The notes below the pieces were generated by a model. The model saw only the letters and a program-made list of their open reading frames with translations, was not told the DNA's origin and did not search any database. The position numbers and the translations under genes were made by a program. This document shows, in pieces, positions 28,875-37,677 of a stretch of DNA of 64,000 nt. How positions within the stretch are numbered: position 1 is the stretch's first letter; each line of letters begins with the position of its first letter. Source of the stretch: Bradyrhizobium sp. NP1 (GTDB lineage Bacteria; Pseudomonadota; Alphaproteobacteria; Rhizobiales; Xanthobacteraceae); NCBI RefSeq assembly GCF_030378205.1, contig NZ_CP127385.1:434001-498000 (forward strand), given 5' to 3'.

Positions 28875-29501
28875 TCAAAATTGCCTCGCCAGCTCTACCG
28901 CCTGTCTCTTTCCGGCGTCGATCATGTCCACCGCGCGGCCGTCCCAACTGTGTTCGACGGTAAGATTTACGACACTGCGAACGCCTATGAACCGCAGCCA
29001 AAATTCAACGTAACCGCTGAGATATTCGAAGCCTGGCTGAGAGACAGTTTTGAAGCCGGCCGCGTCGCTTTGTCCCCTGACATACGCAACGAAAGCCTTA
29101 TCAATGCTCAATGACGGCCCATAGAACTCTCCGTCGAACGTAAACAGCATGTTTCTTTGACAAGACAGATCAATCAGCTGCTTGAGTTTGTAAGGGACAG
29201 AGAAATTCCACATCGGCACGCCCAGGACGATGCGGTCCGCCCGTTGGAAGCGTGAGGCCAGCTCTCTGATCTTTTCCCATGTTGCCGCTTCGACTGGCGT
29301 CATCGATTCGCCGGAGACACCCTTGTATTTTGCGTCGATTGCTTCCGCGTCGAACTCGGGAAGTTGCTCTTGCCAGATATCCAACCTGTCAATTGTGACG
29401 TCGCGAACGCGCTCTTTATATTCCGAGAGGAATGCATTGACGACAGCGGTGGACGCAGATTTTTCCTTTCGCGGCGAGGTCACTATGTTCAAGATATTCA
29501 T
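28875..29501 (-). CDS. FMN-dependent NADH-azoreductase / NAD(P)H oxidoreductase
   Basis: A 208-residue flavodoxin-fold quinone/azo reductase. It begins MNILNIVTSPRKEKSAST (FMN phosphate loop). PMWNFSVPYKLKQLIDL is the diagnostic AzoR motif, and FDGEFYGPS with the following Ser/Lys region fits the family. It would perform two-electron reduction of quinones or azo bonds, protecting from electrophile stress. The start at 29501 has GAAGGG upstream. It is last in a minus-strand series with tautomerase, OsmC and hydrolase genes. Confidence 0.9.
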   Translation of the reverse strand: MNILNIVTSPRKEKSASTAVVNAFLSEYKERVRDVTIDRLDIWQEQLPEFDAEAIDAKYKGVSGESMTPVEAATWEKIRELASRFQRADRIVLGVPMWNFSVPYKLKQLIDLSCQRNMLFTFDGEFYGPSLSIDKAFVAYVRGQSDAAGFKTVSQPGFEYLSGYVEFWLRFIGVRSVVNLTVEHSWDGRAVDMIDAGKRQAVELARQF

Positions 29502-29583
29502 TTTCGTTGCCCTTCTCACGTAGGATGTACAGATCTCAAGCTATTCCGGCCGAGCTCAACCCGTGGAGACATCTGCGGCAGGC

Positions 29584-29970
29584 TCAGCCGCGTGGCCTGA
29601 TCGACGCAGCAGGAAAGCGCGGGAGATTCGGTTCCACCTCGTGCAAGACGAACAGGATGTCCTGAGGCGCGAGGTGCAGGCGCTCGCCGAACAGTCTGAC
29701 CGCTTGGTCCGCAAGGGTGGCGGCGGTTGCTGTCGGCCTCCCGCTGGAGATGACGACCTCAACGACCATGAACCGATCGGTTCTGTCCGTTGCGTAGTCG
29801 GGGAAGCGGGGATCTACCAGGAGGTCATCCCGGTCGACCTCGAGAAAGCGGTGAAAGCGGTCGGCTCGGTGATAGCCGGCAGCCACCCGAGCTTCCAACA
29901 TTGCCTCCGATAAGCGGGACTTGTCGGTTGCGCTGAGGCCGCGCCGGACGGTGAATGTTACAAAAGGCAT
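29584..29970 (-). CDS. Tautomerase family protein
   Basis: A 128-residue member of the 4-oxalocrotonate tautomerase superfamily, in the longer single-chain form. After removal of Met the protein begins Pro-Phe-Val-Thr-Phe, giving the catalytic N-terminal proline. Residues ~68-100 contain TDRFMVVEVVISSGR. The frame continues upstream of 29970, but GGAGACTGGAG directly before this ATG and the required Pro-1 decide the start. The substrate is unknown. Between azoR and osmC-like genes on the same strand. Confidence 0.85.
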   Translation of the reverse strand: MPFVTFTVRRGLSATDKSRLSEAMLEARVAAGYHRADRFHRFLEVDRDDLLVDPRFPDYATDRTDRFMVVEVVISSGRPTATAATLADQAVRLFGERLHLAPQDILFVLHEVEPNLPRFPAASIRPRG

Positions 29971-30112
29971 CTCCAGTCTCCACGGTTTAGGATGTACCAA
30001 CTGCGTTGATGCGCTGAGTGAGCGCCCGCCTTGGCCCAAGCCTGATCTCATCTCGCTCCAATAAGAGGCGCGCAGCGCGGCGATCCACCCTGCGCGCCCC
30101 TTCAGCGCGGAC

Positions 30113-30538
30113 TCACGAGAGGAGCGTGGCCCCGAAGCCAATCTCGACCTTCATCAGTTTGGAGACAGGGCAACCGGTCTTTGCTTTTGCGGCGATTGAC
30201 TGAAACGCGGCCTGGTTGATTCCTGGTATCTTCGCGGTGACGGTGAGATGGACTGAGGTGATGGAAAAGCCGTCGCCGTCCTTGTCGATGACAACTTCCG
30301 ATTTGCTGTCGATTTGCTCCGGCACGAAGTGCGCCATGCCGAGTAGTCTAACGAACGACATGGTGAAGCAGGCGGCGTGAGCCGCCCCAAGCAGTTCCTC
30401 CGGATTGGTGCCCGGGTTTTCACCGTAGCGGCTGAAGAGCGTGTACGGATAGGTTTCCAGCGCACGGCTCTCGGTCGAGACCGAGCCCTTGCCTTCTCGT
30501 AGGTCGCCGTTCCAGGTGGCAGATCCAAAGCGTCTCAT
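30113..30538 (-). CDS. OsmC family peroxiredoxin
   Basis: A 141-residue thiol peroxidase that reduces organic hydroperoxides. The two active cysteines are in AAHAACFTMSF (about residue 57) and KTGCPVSKLM (about 123), spaced as in OsmC. The sequence begins MRRFGSATWNGDLREGKG, as in the OsmC subgroup proper. The start follows AGGAGC. The upstream hydrolase gene is 40 bases away, so the two are likely one transcript. Confidence 0.92.
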   Translation of the reverse strand: MRRFGSATWNGDLREGKGSVSTESRALETYPYTLFSRYGENPGTNPEELLGAAHAACFTMSFVRLLGMAHFVPEQIDSKSEVVIDKDGDGFSITSVHLTVTAKIPGINQAAFQSIAAKAKTGCPVSKLMKVEIGFGATLLS

Positions 30539-30578
30539 GGCTCCTTGCTCCTTTCGTGCTGTGCATGTGCTGGATTCG

Positions 30579-31358
30579 TCAGGCTTGCTGGCCGGCCGCT
30601 TCCAGGATCAGCCGCGCAATTTCGTCGGGGTGGGAGATCAGCGAGAGATGGCTCGCCCTCACCTCGATGGTTTTCGCGCCCATTCGCTTGGCCATGAAGC
30701 GTTCGAGATCCGCATTGATGGTGCGGTCTTCGGTTGAGACTGCGTAGTAGCTCGGCTTCGAGCGCCACGCCGCGTGCGTGGTCTTGCCCGTGAGCAGAGC
30801 CTTGTGGAACGGCTCCTGCACGGCGTAAAGCACTCTGGCCTTCGCCTCCGGCAGGTCGCCGGCGAAATCGCGCAGGAAAGCCTCCTCGGAAAGCCGTCCT
30901 TCATCGCCATCGAAGACGATGCCGGCGCTCGCGGGCGGCGTCGGATAGGTCTTGGCCAGCGCCGTGTAATCCTCGTTCGCATCCGGCGCCCGCGCCGCCA
31001 CGTAGACCAGCGCCGAAACGTTCGGATGCATGCCCGCCTCCGTGACGATCATGCCGGAAAAGGAATGGCCGACCAGAACGGTCGGGCCATCCTGGCGCGC
31101 CAGCACGCGCTCGGCGGAAGCGACCGCTTCGGGCAGCGTCGTCAGCGGGTTTTGCACGGCGGTGGCATTGAGTCCCGCCGCCTGCAGCCGTGCGATCACC
31201 TCCGACCAGCACGATCCGTCGGCAAACAGACCATGCACGAGCACGACGTTGCGGGCCTTCGCTGGCGTTGAGTTTGCGGCCATGCCACGTGCGGAGATCA
31301 GCGAAGCTGCAGCACCGGTCACGAGGGCGGCGGAAAAAGCGCGTCTGTTGATCATCAT
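30579..31358 (-). CDS. Exported alpha/beta hydrolase
   Basis: A 259-residue hydrolase with a Tat-type leader (MMINRRAFSAALVTGAAASL, cleaved near GMAA). The oxyanion region is VLVHGLFADGSCW and the nucleophile elbow is GHSFSG, with the general histidine in RASHLSLISHP. This resembles the small signal-bearing hydrolases often annotated as esterases in rhizobia. The start at 31358 follows GGAAGAG; the longer frame reaching 31496 overlaps the malonyl-CoA decarboxylase gene end and is rejected. Confidence 0.86.
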   Translation of the reverse strand: MMINRRAFSAALVTGAAASLISARGMAANSTPAKARNVVLVHGLFADGSCWSEVIARLQAAGLNATAVQNPLTTLPEAVASAERVLARQDGPTVLVGHSFSGMIVTEAGMHPNVSALVYVAARAPDANEDYTALAKTYPTPPASAGIVFDGDEGRLSEEAFLRDFAGDLPEAKARVLYAVQEPFHKALLTGKTTHAAWRSKPSYYAVSTEDRTINADLERFMAKRMGAKTIEVRASHLSLISHPDEIARLILEAAGQQA

Positions 31359-31492
31359 GATATCTCTTCCTTCAAAGGATAGGTGAGAATGTCTGGTTGC
31401 ATGGCGTGGCGGCGCAGAGCGGCGCCGGACGCCTGAGATTCCGATATCGTGTCGCCGTTCACCGCCTTTCTGTCGCCCTGCCCTGCATGGGC

Positions 31493-32767
31493 TCAAGCTT
31501 TGAGCAGCGTGTCGACCTCGGGCGAACGCACGATGGTCCCGTCACGCACGAAGGCGTCGTGGTTGTCCTCGATGCTGTCGTGGTCGTAGAGATAGTTGAC
31601 CATGATGCCGAAGGATTCCTGGATGCCGCGTGGCGCGTTGTTGCCGAGCCAGTTGACACGTTCGAGCCGCGCGCCGTTGCCGAGGTGAAAGCGCGCTACC
31701 GGGTCGATGCGTATCGAGGGTCGCCGCGTCAGATAGCGGGCGCAAAGCCGCAGCAAGGGCGCGCGTAGCTTCTCGCTCCGCGCCGGGTCATGCCACCAGC
31801 CGTCGCGTTCGAGTTCGGGCAACAACGCGGCGTCGGGATCGCTTCCTTCCGCAAGCCGCTGCATGAGCCAGCGCCGGAAGCCCGGCACCGGCGACAGGGT
31901 GGAGAAGCGCGTTAGTTGCGGAAACTCCGCCTGCAGCTCTTCGACCACCTGCTTGATCAGGAAATTGCCGAACGATATGCCGCGCAGGCCGTCCTGGCAG
32001 TTGGAGATCGAATAGAAAATCGCGGTGTCGGCGCGCGCAGCCTGCATCCGTGCGGCCTCTTCATCCGTCTCGAGTGCGAGCAGCGGCGGCATGGCTGTGG
32101 CCAAGCCCTGCACCAGTGCGACTTCGACGAAGATCAGCGGCTCGCCGGGAAGTGCCGGATGGAAGAATGCGAAGCAGCGGCGGTCGGGCGCGAGACGCCG
32201 CCGCAAATCATCCCAGCCCTTGATCTCATGCACCGCCTCGTAGGCAATCAGTTTTTCCAGCACCGCTGCCGGTGACTGCCAGTCGATGCGCCGCAGCTCG
32301 AGAAAGCCGCGGTTGAACCAGGAGGCGAAGAGATGCTTGAGGTCGGCATCGAGCAGCTTCAACTCCGGCTCGTCGTGCAGACGCGCGGTGAGTTCGCTGC
32401 GCATCGCGATGAGCGCGCCGGTGCCGCCGGGCGCCATGTTCATGCGCCGCAGCAGCTCCTGCCGGGGCGGATCGGCGGCCCGCGCGAGAGCGGCTGCGGC
32501 TTCCGCCGTGCCATCGGCGAGATAGCGCTCCGCCGCCGCGCGCAGCGCCGCTCTATCGGGCTGAAACTCCGTCGCAAGATAGCGCTGGAAGCTGTGCCGG
32601 TCGTCTGCATCGAGAGCGCGCAGAACGTGGTGAAGTTCGCGGGAGACCTGCGCGCCGGACGCCTCGCTGCGTTCCGATTGCAGTGTCGCCGCGAGCTGTT
32701 TCGCGCGATCGACCGGCGCGGGATTCGCGTTCGACAGGCCGCTTGAGGTTTGCATCTTCTGGCTCAT
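31493..32767 (-). CDS. Malonyl-CoA decarboxylase
   Basis: Converts malonyl-CoA to acetyl-CoA and CO2. At 424 residues it has the helical N-terminal part (about 1-150) and the C-terminal GNAT-like catalytic part. NCQDGLRGISFGNFLIK, FSTLSPVPGFRRWL and HLGNGARLERVNWLGN match the MCD/MatA family, including the conserved Ser (SPVPGF) and His (FHLGNGA). It begins 15 bases after the mdcA-like stop, so a shared message is likely. No matB-type malonyl-CoA synthetase is present; the upstream MdcA protein could supply malonyl-CoA instead. Confidence 0.92.
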   Translation of the reverse strand: MSQKMQTSSGLSNANPAPVDRAKQLAATLQSERSEASGAQVSRELHHVLRALDADDRHSFQRYLATEFQPDRAALRAAAERYLADGTAEAAAALARAADPPRQELLRRMNMAPGGTGALIAMRSELTARLHDEPELKLLDADLKHLFASWFNRGFLELRRIDWQSPAAVLEKLIAYEAVHEIKGWDDLRRRLAPDRRCFAFFHPALPGEPLIFVEVALVQGLATAMPPLLALETDEEAARMQAARADTAIFYSISNCQDGLRGISFGNFLIKQVVEELQAEFPQLTRFSTLSPVPGFRRWLMQRLAEGSDPDAALLPELERDGWWHDPARSEKLRAPLLRLCARYLTRRPSIRIDPVARFHLGNGARLERVNWLGNNAPRGIQESFGIMVNYLYDHDSIEDNHDAFVRDGTIVRSPEVDTLLKA

Positions 32768-32782
32768 GGTTGTCTCCCGTCT

Positions 32783-34435
32783 TCAACCGTGGAGGACTGT
32801 GGCGGGGCGGAATCTCGCCGGCGGCACGTAAAGTCCGCCTGACGCCGTCACGAGGTCCTCGATGGTTTGGGCCGCGAGCCAGTCGCGGGTTGCGGTGCTG
32901 ACGTCGATGCCGAGATCGGAGGGGAACATCGCGATGCCGCGGCGACGCAGGACGTCGGTTATTTCGGACGACTGTCGCTTGCCGAACTCGGTATCGCCGG
33001 CGACGGCGCGCAATGCCGCTTCGCGTTCCTGCGGCGATCGGCAACGCAAAAGGTTGGCCACGCCACGTTCGGTCACGACGTGGGTGACGTCGTCGCCATA
33101 GATCATCACCGGCGGTAGCGCGAAACCGGCCGAGGCTGCGAGGTCGAACGCGTCGAGCCGGTCGACAAAGCTCGGTGCGCCATTCGGCTGATGGGTCTGA
33201 ACCATCTGCACCACGAGCTTGCGTCCGCGCAGGCTCTCGCCCGCTTCCTGGCCGGCGCGCAGCCAGGTGGGACTGTCGTGGCGGCGGCCGCGTGGGTCGG
33301 CACCCATGTTCGGCGCGCCGCCGAAGCCCGTGATGCGGCCCTTGGTAGCCGTCGAGCTATTGCCCTGCGCGTCGATCTGCAGCGTGCCGCCAATGAAGAG
33401 GTCGCAGGCATATTGACCGGCGGCCTGGGCGAGCGCGCGGTTGGACCGCAGATTGCCGTCGGCGCCAACCGGGAATATATCGGCGCGGCTCGAGACATAG
33501 CGTTCCATACCCAGCTCGGAGCCGAAGCAATAGACGCTGTCGACGAAGCCGGCTTCGATCGCGGGGATCAGGGTCGGGTGCGGGTTGAGCACGAAATGCC
33601 TGGCGACCTTCCCCTTCAGCCCGCGCTGCGCGGCGTAGGTTGGCAGGATCAGCTCGATCGCCGCGGTTGCATAGCCGATGCCGTGATTGAGCCGTCGCAC
33701 CTGGTAGGGCTCGTAGACGGCAGCGATCGCCATCATCGCCATCAGCACGTTCTCGTTCCTGATCTTGGCGGGATCGCGCGTGAACAGCGGATCGATCAGA
33801 TACGGCTTCGGGCTCGGCACGACGACATCGATCCAGTCGCCGGGTACGTCGACCCGCGGCAGGCGGTCCACGATCTCGTTGACCTGCGCGACCACGATGC
33901 CGCCGCGGAACGCCGTCGCCTCGGTGATGGTCGGCGTGTCTTCGGTGTTGGGGCCGGTGTAAAGGTTGCCGTTGCGATCGGCCTTGTCGGCGACGATCAG
34001 CGCCACCCGTGGCGTCAAGTCCACCAGCATGCGGGCGTAGAGTTCGAGATAGGTGTGGATGGCGCCGATCCTGACCGCGTTCGCAGCGACGAGTTCGGCA
34101 AGCTTGCGGCTTTGCGGCCCCGCATAGGAGAAATCCAGGCGGTTCGCGATACCGCGCTCGAACACGGCGAGATGGTCGGGCAGCGCCAGCACAGACTGCA
34201 CCATGTGCAGGTCGTGCACCCGCGCAGGATCCACCTTCGCCAGGGCTGAGGCGAGAAAATCCGCCTGCTTCTGATTGTCGCCTTCGATCGTCACCCGGTC
34301 GCCGGGTTCGATAATTGCCTCGAGCAGCCGCGTGGCGAGATCGGCGGGGCAGACTTTTCCGTTCGTGCCTCTGAGCGCGGCAACCCGCGCGAGACGGGAA
34401 GCGCGATCCGTTCCGCGTCGTACCGTGTCCAACAT
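32783..34435 (-). CDS. mdcA: Malonate decarboxylase alpha subunit-like CoA transferase (MdcA)
   Basis: A 550-residue protein matching MdcA, the subunit that transfers the CoA or ACP thiol between acetate and malonate. Visible features are GDRVTIEGDNQKQADFLA near the N terminus, LIVADKADRNGNLYTGPNTED, IGGTLQIDAQGNSSTATKG, and the C-terminal GVANLLRC. The start at 34435 follows GGAGG. None of the other malonate decarboxylase genes (mdcC, D, E, G, H) is nearby. Paired with malonyl-CoA decarboxylase, it could act as acetyl-CoA:malonate CoA transferase. The divergent LysR gene probably controls it. Confidence 0.88.
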   Translation of the reverse strand: MLDTVRRGTDRASRLARVAALRGTNGKVCPADLATRLLEAIIEPGDRVTIEGDNQKQADFLASALAKVDPARVHDLHMVQSVLALPDHLAVFERGIANRLDFSYAGPQSRKLAELVAANAVRIGAIHTYLELYARMLVDLTPRVALIVADKADRNGNLYTGPNTEDTPTITEATAFRGGIVVAQVNEIVDRLPRVDVPGDWIDVVVPSPKPYLIDPLFTRDPAKIRNENVLMAMMAIAAVYEPYQVRRLNHGIGYATAAIELILPTYAAQRGLKGKVARHFVLNPHPTLIPAIEAGFVDSVYCFGSELGMERYVSSRADIFPVGADGNLRSNRALAQAAGQYACDLFIGGTLQIDAQGNSSTATKGRITGFGGAPNMGADPRGRRHDSPTWLRAGQEAGESLRGRKLVVQMVQTHQPNGAPSFVDRLDAFDLAASAGFALPPVMIYGDDVTHVVTERGVANLLRCRSPQEREAALRAVAGDTEFGKRQSSEITDVLRRRGIAMFPSDLGIDVSTATRDWLAAQTIEDLVTASGGLYVPPARFRPATVLHG

Positions 34436-34485
34436 GATGGACCTCCTTCGCTGTCCTTGAAGCGAGAGGTAGGAGGCCGTCATTG

Positions 34486-34509
34486 ATTATAGGAGCGATA
34501 TTTTATAAT
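34486..34509. promoter_or_regulatory. Candidate LysR-type operator between mdcA and lysR
   Basis: ATTATA (34486-34491) and TATAAT (34504-34509) form an AT-rich interrupted dyad in the 103-base gap between the divergent genes, the layout expected of a LysR regulatory site. TATAAT may also serve as the -10 of a promoter. Confidence 0.5.
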
Positions 34510-34511
34510 AT

Positions 34512-34536
34512 GATTGATCGCAAAACAGGATCAATC
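34512..34536 (+). promoter_or_regulatory. Inverted repeat enclosing the lysR ribosome-binding site
   Basis: GATTGATC (34512-34519) and GATCAATC (34529-34536) are perfect 8-bp arms around a 9-base loop that includes CAGGA. The right arm ends two bases before the LysR ATG at 34539. In DNA it may be an operator; in RNA the hairpin would hide the ribosome-binding site. Confidence 0.5.
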
Positions 34537-34538
34537 GC

Positions 34539-35399
34539 ATGCTGGATTTCGAGCTGTTGCGCGCCTTCGTTGCCGTCGCTGATTGCGGCGGCTTCCACCG
34601 TGCCGCGGAGCGGCTCAACCTGACCCAGTCGACGGTGAGCCAGCAGATCAAGCGGCTTGAGCTCGAGACCAAACGGCCCTTGTTCCGGCGGACCACGCGT
34701 AGTGTCGCACTGACCGACGATGGCGAGATGCTGCTCGGCGACGCGCGGCGCCTGTTGCAGCTCGAGGAAGCGGCCCGTCATCGACTGGCGGCGCCGCGGC
34801 TGTCTGGTACCGTGCGTCTTGGCGTGGTCGAGGAGGTCGCCGGCGGCTCGCTGCCTTCGGCGCTCGGCCGCTTCGCCACGCTCAATCCGGGCGTGAAGCT
34901 CGAGGTGCAGATCGGCGTCAGCGCGGAGTTGATCGAGCAACTCAATGCGGGGCGGCTTGACGTCGTGTTCGCGAAGCGCCCGGTCGGAACCTCGAAAGGG
35001 CGTCTGGTGTGGCGTGAGCCGCTGGTCTGGGCCGCGGCCGAGACGTTTGACCTTGTTCGTGGTGCGGCGCTGCCGCTGGCCCTGTATCGCGAGCGATCGG
35101 TTTCTCGCGAGATTGCGCTCGCCGCGCTCAATGACAAGGAGGTGATCTGGGAGATCGTCTATACCAGCCCCAGTTTGACAGGCGTGCGCGCGGCGGCGCT
35201 CGCGGGCCTCGCCATCACTCCGCTTCCCGTCAGCGCGCTGATCGCGGGCTTGCGCATTCTCGGTGCGGAGGAGGGGCTGCCGCCTCTTCCTGACCTTGAG
35301 TTCGCGATCTACGAGAAGGCGCGGCCCGACAAGGCCGCCGCGGCACTTGCTGCGGTTCTGCTGACGCTTGCACAGGGACCCTCACGCCCGGCGATCTGA
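34539..35399 (+). CDS. LysR family transcriptional regulator
   Basis: A 286-residue regulator. The helix-turn-helix is MLDFELLRAFVAVADCGGFHRAAERLNLTQSTVSQQIKRLE (residues 1-41, read in parts), with a periplasmic-binding-like effector domain from about residue 90. Divergent from the mdcA-malonyl-CoA decarboxylase genes, it is the obvious candidate activator of malonate use. The ribosome-binding site AGGA lies inside an inverted repeat, so its own translation or binding may be self-limiting. Confidence 0.92.
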   Translation: MLDFELLRAFVAVADCGGFHRAAERLNLTQSTVSQQIKRLELETKRPLFRRTTRSVALTDDGEMLLGDARRLLQLEEAARHRLAAPRLSGTVRLGVVEEVAGGSLPSALGRFATLNPGVKLEVQIGVSAELIEQLNAGRLDVVFAKRPVGTSKGRLVWREPLVWAAAETFDLVRGAALPLALYRERSVSREIALAALNDKEVIWEIVYTSPSLTGVRAAALAGLAITPLPVSALIAGLRILGAEEGLPPLPDLEFAIYEKARPDKAAAALAAVLLTLAQGPSRPAI

Positions 35400-35695
35400 G
35401 ATGAACCGGCACTGCAATCGTCGAGAGCCGGCTGTGGGACAATCGCGTCCTTGCGGGGACGCCCGGCTCTGGCACGAAGCGGTCATTCAACAAAATTGGC
35501 GATGTCGGTTATGTGGCATCGACGGAAGTCCGGCAACCCGGCATCCCTTTTGAATTTGCCGGCGTTCAGGCTGCATTCACTGACCACGGTCCACGCTCGG
35601 CGTAGGAATCCGCGAGCCCGCAGCCGGAGCCATCATTCAGCCTGATAGGCGGCTATCCTGTCGCCCGCGACTGATCAAGCCAAGGAGCCATCACA
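35400..35695. other. Gene-free stretch before the YXWGXW gene
   Basis: About 300 bases. Short open frames here have no ribosome-binding site or recognisable product. The right end carries CAAGGAG, the ribosome-binding site for the gene at 35696. No stable hairpin or repeat was seen. Confidence 0.4.
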
Positions 35696-36916
35696 ATGAA
35701 GCCCCTTCGATCATCGCTTTTCGCGCTCATGCTGGGCGCGGCCATCCCTGCGCATCTGATCGTGCCGGCCCACGCCCAGGTCGCGGTCGATGTCAGCGTC
35801 GAGATCGCGCCGCCGCCGCTTCCCTATTACGAGCAGCCGATCATTCCGGCGGAGGGCTATATCTGGGTGCCGGGCTACTGGGCCTGGGATCCGGCCGAGG
35901 GTGACTACTACTGGGTGCCCGGCACCTGGGTCGAGCCGCCGCAGCCCGAGCTGTTATGGACGCCGGCCTATTGGGGCTGGGTCGGCGGCCGCTACCTCTT
36001 CCATCCCGGCTATTGGGGACGCGAGGTCGGCTTCTACGGCGGCATCGACTATGGCTACGGCTACACCGGCGAAGGCTATTACGGCGGTCGCTGGGACCGC
36101 GGCGTGTTCTTCTACAACCGCACCGTCAACAACGTCACCAATGTGAGGATCACCAACGTCTACAATCAGACGGTGGTCGTCAACAACACCGTCAATCGCG
36201 TCAGCTTCAACGGCGGCAATGGCGGCACCACGGTGCGGCCGACGCCGCAGCAGGAAGCCGTCGCCCGCGAGCGCCATGTCGAGGCGACGCCTGTGCAGCG
36301 CCAGCATGTCGAGGCCGCGAGCAAGGACCGCGCGCTGTTTGCCAAGCAAAACCACGGCGAGCCCGCGGTGGCGGCGACGCCGCGCGCCGGCACGCTGCAA
36401 GGCGAAGGCGTCACGCGCGCGAGCCGCACACCGGTCGGGCCTGCGACTGCGCCCAACCGCGAGCCGGGCCGCACCGAGCAGCCGTCGCCTCAGGGGCATG
36501 AACTGCCGCGTCCGGGCCAGGACCTGCCGCGCCCGGCGGAAGCAGGCAAGGAACTTCCGAAGGCGGAAGGGCGTCCACCGGCCGAAGAGCCGCGTCGTCT
36601 GCCGCAGCAAATGCCGAAGGGGGAACCCGCGCGTCCGGCCGAGATCAATCGCGAGGCGCCAAAGGTAGCGCCGGGGCGTCCGGCTGAAATGAACCGCGAG
36701 CCGTCGCGGGTCGAGCCGCGACCCGAGCCGAGGGTCGAGCCGCGCCGGCCCGAGGAACGGCCGATGGCACCCGCGCCGAGAGTCGAAGAGCGGCGGCCAC
36801 CGTCGCCTCCGCCGCAGGCCGCACGGCCGCCCGCCGAGCCGCCGCGCATGGCGCCGCCGCCGCGGCCCGCCGCACCGCCGCCGCGTCCACCGGCCCGCGA
36901 GGAAGAGAAGCGCTAG
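35696..36916 (+). CDS. Exported YXWGXW-repeat protein with Pro-rich tail
   Basis: A 406-residue secreted or surface protein. The signal peptide ends at about residue 28 (AHAQ). Residues ~50-125 have aromatic repeats of the YxWVPGYW / YYWVPGTW / LWTPAYWGW / YLFHPGYW kind (YXWGXW family). An Asn/Val/Thr-rich segment follows at 145-180, and the rest, from about 190, is strongly Pro/Glu/Arg-rich. Probably a cell-surface or envelope structural protein; role unknown. The start follows AAGGAG. It is followed by an interspersed repeat. Confidence 0.86.
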   Translation: MKPLRSSLFALMLGAAIPAHLIVPAHAQVAVDVSVEIAPPPLPYYEQPIIPAEGYIWVPGYWAWDPAEGDYYWVPGTWVEPPQPELLWTPAYWGWVGGRYLFHPGYWGREVGFYGGIDYGYGYTGEGYYGGRWDRGVFFYNRTVNNVTNVRITNVYNQTVVVNNTVNRVSFNGGNGGTTVRPTPQQEAVARERHVEATPVQRQHVEAASKDRALFAKQNHGEPAVAATPRAGTLQGEGVTRASRTPVGPATAPNREPGRTEQPSPQGHELPRPGQDLPRPAEAGKELPKAEGRPPAEEPRRLPQQMPKGEPARPAEINREAPKVAPGRPAEMNREPSRVEPRPEPRVEPRRPEERPMAPAPRVEERRPPSPPPQAARPPAEPPRMAPPPRPAAPPPRPPAREEEKR

Positions 36917-37018
36917 AGCATGATCCGGAAAAGTGTGTAGCGGTTTTCCCTCGCGACAAACGCGGAACGCGTTTGCGTGGAGATCATGCTCAATCAAGAA
37001 CCTAAAGCGCGATGACGA
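36916..37018. repeat. Interspersed repeat (AGCATGATC family), copy 1
   Basis: AGCATGATC (36916-36924) pairs with GATCATGCT (36981-36989), and CTAAAGCGCGATGACG follows. The sequence between contains CGGAAAAGTG and GGTTTTCC. The same element is at 56181-56276. This is a common intergenic repeat of Bradyrhizobium-type genomes. Confidence 0.8.
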
Positions 37019-37055
37019 TTCAACCCGGGACATGCGCAACGCCTGTCCGCACGGC

Positions 37056-37409
37056 TTATTGAGCGAGCAGATCCTGCCAGTCAGCGGGCACCTTTCCACG
37101 CGGCCCGGGGACCGGCTGATCCGGGGGATGCGATGAAGGGGGACGCAGCTCAGGGCCGGCGAAGAACTCGTTCGTCCGGTAATCGTAGAACCACTCCTCG
37201 CCGGGCTCGAAGCTGCAGATGACCGGATGACCGGTTGCCCGAAAGTGCTTCGTGGCGTGCTGGTTCGGCGAGTTGTCGCAGCACCCGACATGCCCGCATT
37301 CGGCGCAGCGACGCAGATGCAGCCACCATTTGCCTGTTCTCAGGCATTCCGCGCAACCCGTGCCGCTCGGCTCCGCATCGAGATTGATGCCTCTGTCGCT
37401 GGACGTCAT
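37056..37409 (-). CDS. UBP-type zinc finger protein
   Basis: A 117-residue protein with a single ubiquitin-protease-type zinc finger. Ligand pattern: CAEC, RCAECGHVGCC, HATKHF and GHPV, then GEEWFYDYRTNEFF, the family hallmark. Bacterial members bind no known ubiquitin, and the function is unknown. The start at 37409 is fixed by AGGAGG nine bases upstream; the frame reaching 37556 is unsupported. Confidence 0.88.
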   Translation of the reverse strand: MTSSDRGINLDAEPSGTGCAECLRTGKWWLHLRRCAECGHVGCCDNSPNQHATKHFRATGHPVICSFEPGEEWFYDYRTNEFFAGPELRPPSSHPPDQPVPGPRGKVPADWQDLLAQ

Positions 37410-37677
37410 GGCTGGCCTCCTAGTTCGGTCATGAGCGATGATAGCGTCATTCGCGTCCGCCGGCCATGGAGACGGCGCCGCCAGCACGCAGCGTGTCGGT
37501 GTCGATCCCGCGACACCATCGGCCAACGAAAATTTCGTTACCCGGATGCACTTCATTGTGAAGCGGCGGCCCGCCGCCCCCGCGTAACGGTCCGCGCGGC
37601 TCTCGCGTAGGAGCTGTCACGAACGCAGTGCGCAGCGATGCACTGCGATGATCTTGTCGAGGGAAGAAGTGGTTCAC

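Noticed and set aside
34512..34536. FixK/Fnr box (TTGAT-N4-ATCAA)
   Set aside because: The arms TTGATC/GATCAA are right but nine bases apart; the known box has four. It is better read as a LysR-linked dyad or hairpin.
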